Made by a program: the position numbers and the translations under genes. Shown here piece by piece: positions 42,231 through 50,537 of a stretch of 64,000 nucleotides of DNA. Within the stretch, counting starts at the first letter, position 1, and each line of letters begins with the position of its first letter. The stretch is from positions 1 to 64,000 of the forward strand of contig NZ_JAQUVZ010000016.1 of assembly GCF_028693135.1 (NCBI RefSeq), read 5' to 3'. Source of the stretch: Methanosarcina sp. (GTDB lineage Archaea; Halobacteriota; Methanosarcinia; Methanosarcinales; Methanosarcinaceae). The notes below the pieces were generated by a model that saw only the letters and a program-made list of their open reading frames with translations, was not told where the DNA came from and did no database searches.

Positions 42231-42335
42231 AGAAGACAATAACCCTAAAAACTTTAGTTTGAGCAGGAGTTAACAACCAAAAAATTGAATTGATAAATCA
42301 TATTATTATTAACGGTTACCGGGGAAGTTTTCCAT

Positions 42336-42356
42336 CCCCGCAGCAAGCTAGCGGGG
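42336..42356. repeat. CCCCGC-hairpin motif, second copy
   Basis: CCCCGC (42336-42341) and GCGGGG (42351-42356) form a perfect 6-bp stem around AGCAAGCTA, with GTATTCGAC continuing. It lies in the gene-free gap 42231-42517, which otherwise shows nothing. The shape recalls the terminal hairpin of IS200/IS605-type elements. Confidence 0.5.
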
Positions 42357-42517
42357 TATTCGACTGAAAATAAAATTTGAGCCGAAAAAAAGCTAAAATT
42401 GCCCAAAGTTTGAAAAAATAAAGGATTGAATCGGAAAATCTCGCAGAGGTTACACAAATCCCGGGGCGGACGAAAAGATTGACCAGCGCCTGTACTTCAT
42501 AGCCCTCTTAACTCTTT

Positions 42518-43294
42518 TCACGGCAAGTTCCACGGCAGCTTCCCGTGGCTGGATTCCTTGTGTTTTTGCAGCTTCCAGTACTGTGCTACATTGCTTCTAA
42601 CCTTTTCTTCAATTGAACCGAAAGCGGTACATCTGGTAGTCCCCTGGTACTCTGAAGCCGCACAGATCACTCCACCCGCATTTGCTATAAAGTCCGGCAC
42701 GTAAAGAATCCCCTTTTCATAGAGGCTCTTTTCCGCTCCCTCCGTGACAGGAATGTTTGCCCCCTCAACCACCAGTTTAGTGTTCAGAAGATGGACGTTA
42801 CTCTCATTGATCACATCAGGGCGGGCTGCCGGAATCCAGATATCGCAGGGAACAGCAAGAACTGCATCAATGCCAAGCTTTTCCTCTCCGGGATAGTCAA
42901 GCACACTTTTGCCCTCTTTCTTAAGCCTTATAAGGACATCCACATCAAGCCCGTTCGGGTCATGGACCGTACCCCTGGAATCGGCGACTCCCACAAGGAC
43001 AGCTCCTTTCTGGTTAAAGAAACGGGCAGCTTGCCTCCCAACAGCCCCGAAGCCCTGAACAACCACACAAGCCCCGAGAACTGGAGGGCATTTACGGAAA
43101 AGAAGATGCCTATTATCTCCTCTCCGACCCCTGCTTCCCGGAACGGTTTGAAGATCACGTACTTGGAAGGAATCTCGGTTACAGGAATGCTTTCCAGGCT
43201 TGAACTGAAGAGCCCCATCGGGTTTTTCATCACTCCAGAGAACAGTCACCGGCTCAAAAGAAAGGTTGAATGAACTGGCAATTTTGCTTTCCAT
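42518..43294 (-). pseudogene. Fusion pseudogene: DUF169 N-terminus joined to glutamate dehydrogenase C-terminus
   Basis: The frame begins at ATG 43294 (GGTGATAAA upstream) as a DUF169 protein: MESKIASSFNLSFEPVTVLW and ALQFKPGKHSC. It then loses frame: IPSKYVIFKPFREA and FFSVNALQFSGLVWL, further DUF169 pieces, are read in another frame at about 43190-43070. From about 43075 the first frame becomes a Glu/Leu-type dehydrogenase: VVVQGFGAVGRQAARFF (NAD(P)-binding), then KLVVEGANIPVT and PDFIANAGGVI. The dehydrogenase catalytic N-domain is missing. At least one internal deletion and one joining event are needed. It cannot make either enzyme. Divergent from the MarR gene. Confidence 0.8.
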
Positions 43295-43335
43295 TTTATC
43301 ACCAAATAGTTGTTTACGCGACAGAGGACAGATAG

Positions 43336-43349
43336 GTTGCGTTGGCAAC
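43336..43349. promoter_or_regulatory. MarR-type operator, GTTGC-N4-GCAAC, site 1
   Basis: GTTGCGTTGGCAAC is a perfect 5-4-5 inverted repeat between the DUF169 remnant and the MarR gene, which are divergent. The same palindrome occurs twice upstream of the second MarR copy (46051 and 46098). Confidence 0.7.
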
Positions 43350-43420
43350 TATATACACATACCAGAGGTTTGAAGAATTCCCCCGAACCTTTCCGGCATG
43401 AAGTAGCTTAAAGTAGCTTT

Positions 43421-43434
43421 GTTGCATATACAAC
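43421..43434. promoter_or_regulatory. MarR-type operator, degenerate site 2
   Basis: GTTGCATATACAAC keeps GTTG and CAAC arms with a wider centre (4-6-4). It lies 72 bases from site 1 and 59 bases before the MarR start codon, near where that gene's promoter should be. Confidence 0.55.
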
Positions 43435-43492
43435 CAACCAGACCACTCAACATCAAAAAATCTCCGAATATCAATTTAAAGAGGACATTGAA

Positions 43493-43948
43493 ATGGAAAA
43501 ACTGGAACCAATAGGCAAAGTAATTTCATACATTTACCGCTACCAGCGGATCTTCCTGAACAAGGAACTGGAACCTTACGGCATCGGCAGCGGGCAGTTT
43601 AGCTTTATGATGTCGCTTTACTTAAAGGACGGAGTAAAGCAGGAGACCCTTTCCAGGACGTATAAATTGGATAAGGCCACGGTTGCCAAGGCAATTAAAA
43701 AGCTGGAGGACACGGGCTATGTCTACAGGAAACAGGATGCAGAAGACAAAAGAGCATACAATGTCTTTTTAACTGAAAAAGGAAAGGACATAGGAGCAAA
43801 AATGAAAGAAATAGCCATAAAATGGGACGATATCGTGATAGCAGGTTTCAGTGAAGAGGAAAAAAGACTTAGCGCTGCGTTTCTTGAAAGGATGGAGCAG
43901 AATATAACTGAACTTTTTGATTGTAGGACTTACGCACTTGACAAATGA
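43493..43948 (+). CDS. MarR-family transcriptional regulator
   Basis: A 151-residue regulator. The N-terminal helix is EPIGKVISYIYRYQRIFLNKELEPYG (core YIYRYQRIFLN), then the winged helix GVKQETLSRTYKLDKATVAKAIKKLEDTGYVYR (recognition KATVAKAIKKLE), wing DAEDKRAYNVFLTEKG with the DxR motif, and a C-terminal dimerisation helix. It probably represses its own gene and the divergent promoter through the GTTGC palindromes. The original partner, a DUF169 gene, is now a pseudogene. Confidence 0.9.
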   Translation: MEKLEPIGKVISYIYRYQRIFLNKELEPYGIGSGQFSFMMSLYLKDGVKQETLSRTYKLDKATVAKAIKKLEDTGYVYRKQDAEDKRAYNVFLTEKGKDIGAKMKEIAIKWDDIVIAGFSEEEKRLSAAFLERMEQNITELFDCRTYALDK

Positions 43949-44075
43949 AATCAAGTACATGCGGCCTTATCAATAGTATTATGATTTATACAGTTAAGTG
44001 TTTTCCTTTTTTGTTTTTCAGTTCAACTGCGTAAGTACTAGATTGAAAAGCTTAGCTACATTCCTGCAACAAAAG

Positions 44076-45431
44076 TTAATTCTCTCCCACAAACAAAGAC
44101 CCGGTTTCATATTCCTGTTCGTGTACATTTCTATGTTCGCGTGTATTCTCCCCTACTTCTTCATGTCCATTTCCAGCCCTGAATTTGCCCCTTACAAGCC
44201 AACTCAGGCCCGCGACTGCCAGCCCAAAAGCTCCCGCAAACAGAAAGACCGTTTCAAGCCCGGAACTGGCCAGAACAAAGCCAAATACAATCGGGGAGAG
44301 GGTTTGTCCCAGGTATTTCATGGCATTGTACACCGATATTATACTGCCTTTGGAATCCTCCGGTGCAATCTGGAGGATCAGGGTATCAGCTATGATCTGG
44401 GAAAGCCCGTAGCCCATGCCGAAGAGAAGCAAAAGAAAAACGATTATGATTTTTGAGTGTACAATGCCTATCATTGCCACGGAAAGGCCCGCAAAACCGA
44501 AACCTGCGCCTATTAGGCAAACCAGAGGATACCTTAACGCAAGAACCTTCACCCTTGACGCCATCAGAATAACCGTTATTCCCATAAGGCTTAATGCAAG
44601 CCCCGATTCCTGTGACGTATACCCGAATTCGGCCTTGAGCATGAAAGGCAGATAAAATACCAGCGCATAGAGCAGGAAAAAAACCGCAAAACTCAGGAAT
44701 ATGGTGTAAAAGATTTTAATGTCTAGAAATGGCTTTAAAAGTTCCGCAAAAGTCTTTTTGTTTCGGGCTCTGTTCGGTGTTCCGTTTTTCTTATTATTAC
44801 CATTTTCTCTGTTCTGTTCTCTGCCATTTTCTCTGCCCGGATTTCCACATTCCTTTCCTCTATACTCCGGCCCTAAGGAATTTGTTTCAGGAAGGCATAC
44901 CGCCGCAAATAGAGCCAGGGGCAAGGTAAGGGTATAGAAAAGGAAGGGCAGGTTCCAGCTATGTGAGGCAAGCAGGCCTCCTATAAGGGGGGAAAACACC
45001 GAACCAATGGCATTTGTCATGCCCACCCTGCTTGTAGCATGCACCCTTTCAGGACCAGAGTAGAGATCCCCTATCAGCAGCATTGAGACCAGCATCATGC
45101 CTGCAACCCCTATTCCCTGAAGGAAACGAAGGATAAGAAGGGTTTCGAGATCCGTTGCAAAATAAGCCGCAAGCCCTGTAAATCCATAGAGAACAAGGCA
45201 GAAAATAAGGATCTTTTTGCGCGGTATGCGGTCCGTAAAGGGGCCGAGGACCAGAGAAAATAGCGCTGTGGAAAAGGTTATGGCCGAAACCAACATCCCG
45301 ATATTTTGCGCTGTTGTTTGCAGGGGTCCTACCATTTCCGGAAACACGGGCCCCAGCAGAGCACCGGCCGACATCCCAAAAAAGACCGTCAGGCAGATGA
45401 TAAAAAGATGGATTTTTTTGTTAGTTTTCAT
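44076..45431 (-). CDS. MFS transporter
   Basis: A 451-residue major-facilitator protein with twelve predicted helices. Helix 1 begins LFIICLTVFFGMSAGALLGPVFPEM (core VFFGMSAGALLGPVF). The loop 2-3 motif is GPFTDRIPRKKILIF, the MFS motif A variant. A long central loop (about 205-235) is Asn/Gly/Arg-rich (ENGREQNRENGNNKKNG). The second half has GYTSQESGLALSLMG and helix 11-12 motifs. A drug or metabolite exporter is likely. It follows the flavoprotein gene by 40 bases on the same strand, so the pair form an operon under the GTTGC-palindrome promoter. Confidence 0.88.
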   Translation of the reverse strand: MKTNKKIHLFIICLTVFFGMSAGALLGPVFPEMVGPLQTTAQNIGMLVSAITFSTALFSLVLGPFTDRIPRKKILIFCLVLYGFTGLAAYFATDLETLLILRFLQGIGVAGMMLVSMLLIGDLYSGPERVHATSRVGMTNAIGSVFSPLIGGLLASHSWNLPFLFYTLTLPLALFAAVCLPETNSLGPEYRGKECGNPGRENGREQNRENGNNKKNGTPNRARNKKTFAELLKPFLDIKIFYTIFLSFAVFFLLYALVFYLPFMLKAEFGYTSQESGLALSLMGITVILMASRVKVLALRYPLVCLIGAGFGFAGLSVAMIGIVHSKIIIVFLLLLFGMGYGLSQIIADTLILQIAPEDSKGSIISVYNAMKYLGQTLSPIVFGFVLASSGLETVFLFAGAFGLAVAGLSWLVRGKFRAGNGHEEVGENTREHRNVHEQEYETGSLFVGEN

Positions 45432-45471
45432 AATAGTACTCTCATTGTTCTGTTTTTCAAGGATCCTTTTA

Positions 45472-46014
45472 TTACAGATTCTTTCCGATCTCCCGTGCCT
45501 TTACCAGCAGCTCTTCCTGCTCAAGAATGTCGTCCATCCCTATGGTCCCGGCCGCGGCAACTGTGCATTTCACGTCGAACCCCACATGTGAAAAGATTCC
45601 TTCCAGATACTCAAAATACTTACCGTAGATATCTACATTGGGGTTGCCCTGGGTGTATGCGAGCACGAGCCTCTTTCCGGCCAGGGGTTTTGAACTGTCA
45701 TGGACAAAGGGATGTAAGCGGTCCACAAAAGGTTTGGCCTGGGCGCTGATTTCCCCCATGTAGACGGGAGAACCAAGCACCGGGACATCGGCTTCCTCTA
45801 TTTCCCTGTAGAGTTCCTGCATATCGTCTTCAAGGATACAGGTCCCTTTCTTCAGGCAGGCGGAACAGGCATTGCAGCCACTAAGATTCATTTTTGCGAG
45901 ATTATACACGGCGGGCTCGGCTCCGTTTTCCGAGGCGCCTGCAAGGATTTCCTTTACGAGTTTCGCAGTGTTTCCTTTAATCCGAGGACTTCCTATCAAT
46001 CCGAGAACTTTCAT
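45472..46014 (-). CDS. Iron-sulfur flavoprotein / NAD(P)H:FMN oxidoreductase
   Basis: A 180-residue flavodoxin-like protein: MKVLGLIGSPRIKGNTAKLV with the FMN phosphate loop (SPRIKGNT), and the compact cluster motif CNACSACLKKGTC (Cx2Cx2Cx5C, about 47-59) of the methanogen Isf family, which binds a 4Fe-4S cluster. SPVYMGEISAQAKPFVDR carries the second flavin loop. Such proteins reduce oxygen, peroxide or quinones using ferredoxin. Ribosome site AAAGGAG. TATA element TTTTTATACAC at 46088-46098 (minus strand), flanked by two palindromic operators. Confidence 0.9.
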   Translation of the reverse strand: MKVLGLIGSPRIKGNTAKLVKEILAGASENGAEPAVYNLAKMNLSGCNACSACLKKGTCILEDDMQELYREIEEADVPVLGSPVYMGEISAQAKPFVDRLHPFVHDSSKPLAGKRLVLAYTQGNPNVDIYGKYFEYLEGIFSHVGFDVKCTVAAAGTIGMDDILEQEELLVKAREIGKNL

Positions 46015-46050
46015 GAAGATTGCTCCTTTTCCAAAAGATTGTCACCGATT

Positions 46051-46064
46051 GTTGCGCTTGCAAC
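46051..46064. promoter_or_regulatory. MarR-type operator, site 3
   Basis: GTTGCGCTTGCAAC, a perfect 5-4-5 inverted repeat in the divergent region between the flavoprotein and MarR-like genes. It sits downstream of the flavoprotein TATA element, where a repressor would block the polymerase. Confidence 0.75.
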
Positions 46065-46097
46065 TATAGGTGTTAACGCGGCAGTGTGTATAAAAAA

Positions 46098-46111
46098 GTT
46101 GCGTATGCAAC
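46098..46111. promoter_or_regulatory. MarR-type operator, site 4
   Basis: GTTGCGTATGCAAC, a perfect 5-4-5 inverted repeat 47 bases from site 3 and abutting the upstream edge of the flavoprotein TATA element. The two sites bracket that promoter. Confidence 0.75.
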
Positions 46112-46149
46112 AATTATGGATGTACAAAAAGATGAAAAATAAAGCATAA

Positions 46150-46587
46150 GGAACAACTTTCCCTTCAAAACCGATAGGCAAAATAATTTCGTACATTTAC
46201 AGGTATCAGCGGATCTTCCTTGACAGGGAACTGGAACCATACGGCATTGGCAGCGGACAGTTTAGTTTTATGATGTCCCTTCTGGTAAAGGAAGGGGTCA
46301 GGCAGGAAGACCTTGCAAGAAAGTATAAAATGGACAAATCCACCGCTGCACGGGCAATAAAAAAGCTGGAAGATGTCGGCTACGTGTACAGGCAGCAGGA
46401 CCCGGAAGATAAAAGGGCATACAGGGTCTTCGTTACTGAAAAAGGGAGAAGTATGGAAGAAAAAATGATGGAAATAGCCCTAAAATGGGATTCTATCGTA
46501 TTGTCAGGTTTCAGTAAAGAAGAAAAGCAGTTACAAGCTGCTTTTCTGGAAAGAATGGAGCAGAATGTATCCGGGATTTTTGAGTGA
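46150..46587 (+). pseudogene. MarR-family regulator paralogue lacking a start codon
   Basis: From 46171 the frame encodes a near-copy of the 43493 protein: PIGKIISYIYRYQRIFLDREL, GQFSFMMSLLVKEG, DKSTAARAIKKLE and DPEDKRAYRVFVTEKG. However, no ATG, GTG or TTG occurs in frame between the upstream TAA (46147-46149) and ATG 46270, which would drop the first dimer helix and part of the winged helix. The bases that encode MEKLE in the intact paralogue are replaced here. It is either inactivated or translated from a rare codon such as CTG or ATA. The rest of the frame is undamaged, which favours a recent loss. Confidence 0.65.
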
Positions 46588-46623
46588 AACGAGAAAGTTT
46601 CCACAAAACCGGATCACATGCCA

Positions 46624-46841
46624 TTATTCACTCTGAACCGGCTTTTCTGCAACCAATTCTTTGCTTTCTTCTTCCTGTTTACCTGATTCCGCCATTTCCT
46701 TAACAGTATTCGGGGCTTCCGTAGGCTCCCGCGGGGTCAGCACCCGGTCAAATTCCGGATAGTGCCGGAACTTGTCCGTCAATTCCTCGAATACCTTATG
46801 TTTGGGACTGATAATGACTACATGCGCCGGGGGATGAATCT
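46624..46841 (-). pseudogene. C-terminal half of a DUF356-like gene
   Basis: The minus strand encodes KKIHPPAHVVIISPKHKVFEE and KFRHYPEFDRVL, close to residues 80-120 of the complete protein at 47522-47920, followed by an Ala/Glu-rich tail and a TAA. The N-terminal half is missing: at about 46841 the homology stops abruptly and the synthetase fragment begins. No start codon is available, so it is a truncated copy. Confidence 0.75.
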
Positions 46842-47033
46842 TCTTACCGGGGGGGTTGCGGAAAAAATCCGGGATTTTGCCGACAGCTGCGGAAAACCTA
46901 TCCTGATCAGCTCTCCGGGGGAAAGTTCAGCCGGGAAATGACTTCAGCTTTTACAGCCACCGGAATGCCGGTATTTTTCAGCCCTGAAAGCGTGGTCCGA
47001 GCGGCAGCAGTTCTGTGCAGCGGAAAAAAATAA
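46840..47033 (+). pseudogene. Duplicated 3' fragment of the acyl-CoA synthetase alpha gene
   Basis: This stretch is a near-identical copy of about 41957-42145 of the synthetase gene (LTGGVAEKIRDFADSCGKP, ILISSPG, then VRAAAVL). One G is missing in a G run at about 46917-46921, which shifts the frame. It ends VLCSGKK and TAA, presumably the ancestral end of the gene. It has no upstream part or promoter. Confidence 0.85.
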
Positions 47034-47521
47034 TATAAAACCCAATTTCCTGCTTTCGGCAGATAACTTGTTTTTTTCAGAACGTTTTTAATGATAGCGT
47101 TTTTACGGGATGGCACATTATCCCTAACACATTATCCCTGATACTAAGGAATGATAAATATATAACTTCTAAATTTCAGTTTGGGAATCGATTTCCAGTT
47201 CCATTTCCCCAAATAACCATTCTTGGCAACAAAATCCTTGATATTATATTTGTATCGTTCCTAAACATTATTGCAAAAATGGTTCATTGTTTATATATGT
47301 CGTGGGATTTTGGTTATATGTTAATCCGCCTAAAATACACGATATATTAATACAATGTTTAAAAAACACCATCATTAAAAATGTTTAAGATTTTATGTTG
47401 AACTGGCGAATATAGAATGGGGGTATGAAGCGTCGGGTCTGTCGCTTAGAAAATACAGAAGTCATGGAGATTATAATGAAAATCAGAGACTGCCAGGACT
47501 TCTACAAACCGGGTTATTTAT
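47034..47521. other. Gene-free region
   Basis: AT-rich, with a short direct repeat (CACATTATCCCT twice near 47115-47140). A 34-codon plus-strand frame overlaps the end of the next gene and is not credible. Nothing else is recognised. Confidence 0.4.
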
Positions 47522-47920
47522 TCATTCTTCATTTTTGTCTGCTTCCTCTTTTCCTTGAGCCTTATTCAATCCTTCCTGACTGAACAACCGATCAAATTCA
47601 GGATACTTCTGGAACTCGCCTGTAATCTCCTCAAATATCTGGTGTTTCGGACTGATGATAACTACATGTGCAGGTGGATGAATTTTCTTCAACCTGCTAA
47701 TCGCTGCCCCTGCATTATTTTTCAGTTCCACAAGTGCAGCAGAGTTACATCTTGACCTGAGAGATACTCCCATTACGCTAACCAGAAGCGCATCAGCATA
47801 ATCAGTTTCAATACATCTGGGATTCGTTGAAAACTGAATGTCTCCGTATGTTTCCAGATCGTGTAATGCGATTCTTACTTTTACCGGGTCATCTGCCCGG
47901 ACTAATGCAAAAGATTTCAT
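47522..47920 (-). CDS. DUF356-like methanogen protein
   Basis: A 132-residue protein: MKSFALVRADDPVKVRIALHD, then IETDYADALLVSVMG, then KIHPPAHVVIISPKHQIF. The pattern of a small alpha/beta fold found only in methanogens resembles DUF356; I give this family name from memory. The C-terminal 15 residues are Lys/Glu-rich. A second, truncated copy lies at 46624-46841. No operon partner is visible. The promoter should lie within 47921-48060, which is AT-rich without a clear TATA. Confidence 0.7.
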   Translation of the reverse strand: MKSFALVRADDPVKVRIALHDLETYGDIQFSTNPRCIETDYADALLVSVMGVSLRSRCNSAALVELKNNAGAAISRLKKIHPPAHVVIISPKHQIFEEITGEFQKYPEFDRLFSQEGLNKAQGKEEADKNEE

Positions 47921-48114
47921 TTTTTACACACCAACAACCTGTGAAGTCACCCCCAAACCATATAACATTTTTCCAACTTTTTCTCAAAAAATCAGATTTT
48001 CAGTGAAAAATGAGTTTTTGAATATTCAGCAGGTCTCCTCATACCAGATTTTATCGACATAACCATCTTCAACTTAAATATTAGTAGAGTTCAGATATTT
48101 ACTTGTGACAGGCA

Positions 48115-48367
48115 TAAAGTCCCTTGCTTTAGCTTGCGGGATGAATGGCGTAAACTGCTCTCATTTTCGCTATCTCTAACCTTGAAATACAATTCAGTCC
48201 TCTACGATGTACTGAATTCCTAAGCGATAACCAAGCCAAGGAAACCAAAAATATTTGTATTAAATAATTTTTCCCCTCTGGGACAGAGGGTAGAGCCTGT
48301 GGACTTGTGAACGGTAGTTCGAGGTATGAAGCAGGAAGCCTCACAGCTTTAGCGTGGGGTAGTTCAC
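48115..48367 (+). mobile_element. Relic of an IS200/IS605 (TnpB-type) element with its RNA-like right end
   Basis: The segment ends with a hairpin, CCTCAC-A-GC, TTTA, GC-GTGGGG, and then TAGTTCAC (48339-48367). This is the look of the right end of IS1341/IS605-type elements, where the guide (omega) RNA scaffold also lies. Upstream come GGGACAGAGGGTAGAGCC and GTGAACGGTAGTTCGAGG, typical of the conserved 3' tail. A second hairpin-like motif (CCCTTGCTTTAGCTTGCGGG) marks its left side. No transposase or TnpB frame remains. A 71-codon minus-strand frame across it is an artefact. Confidence 0.55.
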
Positions 48368-48472
48368 TGGAAAAGAAAAGGTAAACGCATCAATCAAAAA
48401 GGCGGTGCGAATCAATTATCCTTTTTTGGGGTGCACTGCCTTCTTGATTTAACACAGGATTGTTTTCATCTT

Positions 48473-48916
48473 TTATGTGATCTTTTTTATTGGTTGTTTT
48501 CCAGCCACCCAATCATCTATGAGTGCCCATAACTCAGAGGAATTGCGATCGATCAACAGGCTACCGCGCCCCTGGTTATTCCAGCTTATAGTAGTAACCC
48601 GGCTGTTCGTTTCTCCTACCTCATCTTCGTACCACCACGCGCCGTAATCGCCAAAGCCTCCTCCGAGTTCGACATAAAGTACCGGAGAGTCTATTCTGGA
48701 AGAATTTATCTCATACCCCTCCACATTGCCCATCAGGCCGGCCATCGGCCATATACTGGCCCAGATACTTTAGCGTATAAGGGACAGCTCCCCCGGTTAA
48801 AGTCAAATTAAGCAGCCGGTTTTCATCAACATAATAGAGGCCGCTGGGATTCCCCTCCAGTAGTGATAGTCTGGAGTATAGGGATATTCGGAAAAACGAT
48901 ATGTCTGGCTTGCCAT
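48473..48916 (-). pseudogene. Frameshifted orphan gene
   Basis: Joining three minus-strand frames gives a continuous protein of about 146 residues. It starts at ATG 48916 (MASQTYRFSEYPYTPDYHYW), shifts frame near 48855 into GLYYVDENRLLNLTLTGG and LKYLGQYM, and shifts again near 48745 into AGLMGNVEGYEINSS. It ends at 48473 with LIDDWVAGKQPIKK. Two small indels explain the breaks; the second sits in a GGCC-rich duplication. No family recognised; the Tyr/Trp-rich N-terminus and GGGFGDYGAWWYE are striking. Confidence 0.65.
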
Positions 48917-49586
48917 GAGCCTGAAAAACTGACTGTTTGTGAATTTGAATTAAAACAATAAGAATAAGCCAGATAGCTAAAAGTCACAGCACAAGAAAGG
49001 GTAAAGCTCCAGCCGGCTTTTTAAGATGACCCTTGAGGATAGCTGACGAAAAGGCTTTCTCACTGGAAAAGTAATCTCACCGATTATACTCCTGTGCTCC
49101 TTATGCCCTCAAAACACTACTTCTCAAATAAATATAATTTTTACGGATAAGAATTGCAATTTTAATTTTAAGTTTGATTTTTTTAGAATGTTATGAATAA
49201 TTCTATACATAAAATAATTTTAAGGTTAGCGGGAGACCTGAAAAGGAGTTAAGAAAAGTAGTGTTTCTCAACTCTTAATAAACTACCAGTATATTGCCAT
49301 CCCTAAGATATATTTTTTTAGTGAGTTTTCACAAATGATACAAAGGAAAAGCCGGGAGAAATACAGAAGCTATTATCCTGATTTCAACAATATCGCAATT
49401 GGAAGACAAAATTCCCATAATTTTACTGCAGTAAGCCGGCCGAAAGTGAATTAAACCATAGGCTCAATAAACCCAGGACGTACTTATTGGAGAAAAATAG
49501 TTCCTGGTGAGATCAAAAGCCAAAATTTTGAAAAACATATTTTGCAAAACAATTATACAGGTAATCCCCTGGAAGAGGTATAGAGG
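48917..49586. other. Gene-free region before the surface protein
   Basis: No gene recognised. It is AT-rich, with the promoter of the downstream surface protein presumably within its last 250 bases; AGAGG precedes the start codon of that gene. An imperfect inverted repeat (CAAAATTTT...ATTTTGCAAAA) is at about 49522-49553. Confidence 0.4.
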
Positions 49587-50537
49587 ATGAAAAAATATCT
49601 GTCAATACTATTAGTGTCAGTCCTTATTTTTGGGGCTGTACTCCCGTGCGCTACTGCAGGGGCGAAGGCAAATTCATCAGGAGACAATTCGACTATTGAA
49701 GAGGAAACTACTATTATTGATGTTTCTGATGACACTAAGGAAAATTCTGTTGAAAAAAAAGATACTATTGTTGCAGAGGATTCTGTTGTAGTTGATACTA
49801 CAATAATGTCAACAAATAACAATAGTTACAATTCTGACACTGAATATAATTCTGAGTATTCAGATGATGATATTATTACATCTGTAAACACAGACGATGA
49901 TTACATCACAGCGAACAATTCTTCTGTATATAATGGTGATGTCACAAATATAGAGGATTCATCACAGACTAATATCCAGTATGTAGAAACAACACAGGTA
50001 AACATGGATAATAGTCAGAAGGTAACTGTTGATGTTAAGAATGACAATTCAGTTGTCAACAATATATATTTTGAATCAACAACAGATTCAGGCAAGGCAA
50101 AAGTTGTTATTGAAGATCTGAAAGATGATACATCTTTAGTTGAGAAACCAACAGGTGATATTTACAAGTCATTTAACATACGGATCGACAGTGATAATGC
50201 AAATGATATTGAAGATGCAGCTGTTAATTTTAAAGTTGAAAAGACATGGCTTCAAGCAAATGGTCTTGAGAAATCATCCATTGTCCTGAATATGTATGAT
50301 AATGATAAATGGGTAGCAGTACCAATTACAATAACAGGACAGGATTCAACGTATGTGTACTTTACAGCTGAAGTATCTGAATATTCCACATTTGCAATTA
50401 CAAGCAAAACAATAACTGTAGATAGTACTCTTACATCAACATCTTCGAATAATAATACAGAAGAAACAAATGGTCTAACAAAAAGTGAGATAATACATAT
50501 ACTTGAAATGATTCTCTCATATCTTAAGGGAAACTAA
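49587..50537 (+). CDS. Secreted acidic surface protein with PGF-pre-PGF type domain
   Basis: A 316-residue exported protein. The signal peptide is MKKYLSILLVSVLIFGAVLP followed by CATAGAKA; the Cys could make it a lipoprotein, although the box LPCATAG is weak. Residues about 30-150 are Asp/Asn/Ser/Thr-rich and low complexity (many N-x-S/T sites, so probably glycosylated). The domain at about 160-280 matches that of the 14562 protein: GDIYKSFNIRIDS, FKVEKTWLQ, SIVLNMYDNDKW, YFTAEVSEYSTFAIT. There is no clear C-terminal helix. Codon use is more AT-rich than the housekeeping genes. Confidence 0.82.
   Translation: MKKYLSILLVSVLIFGAVLPCATAGAKANSSGDNSTIEEETTIIDVSDDTKENSVEKKDTIVAEDSVVVDTTIMSTNNNSYNSDTEYNSEYSDDDIITSVNTDDDYITANNSSVYNGDVTNIEDSSQTNIQYVETTQVNMDNSQKVTVDVKNDNSVVNNIYFESTTDSGKAKVVIEDLKDDTSLVEKPTGDIYKSFNIRIDSDNANDIEDAAVNFKVEKTWLQANGLEKSSIVLNMYDNDKWVAVPITITGQDSTYVYFTAEVSEYSTFAITSKTITVDSTLTSTSSNNNTEETNGLTKSEIIHILEMILSYLKGN

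Noticed and set aside
42928-43233. A 101-residue minus-strand protein
   Set aside because: It contains DUF169 pieces but is one frame of the fused pseudogene, not a separate gene.
47477-47581. 34-codon plus-strand frame overlapping the DUF356-like gene end
   Set aside because: Most of it is antisense to a good gene and it has no ribosome site.
48129-48344. 71-codon minus-strand frame
   Set aside because: It overlies the IS200/IS605-type right-end segment, whose plus-strand hairpins explain the sequence; no ribosome site.
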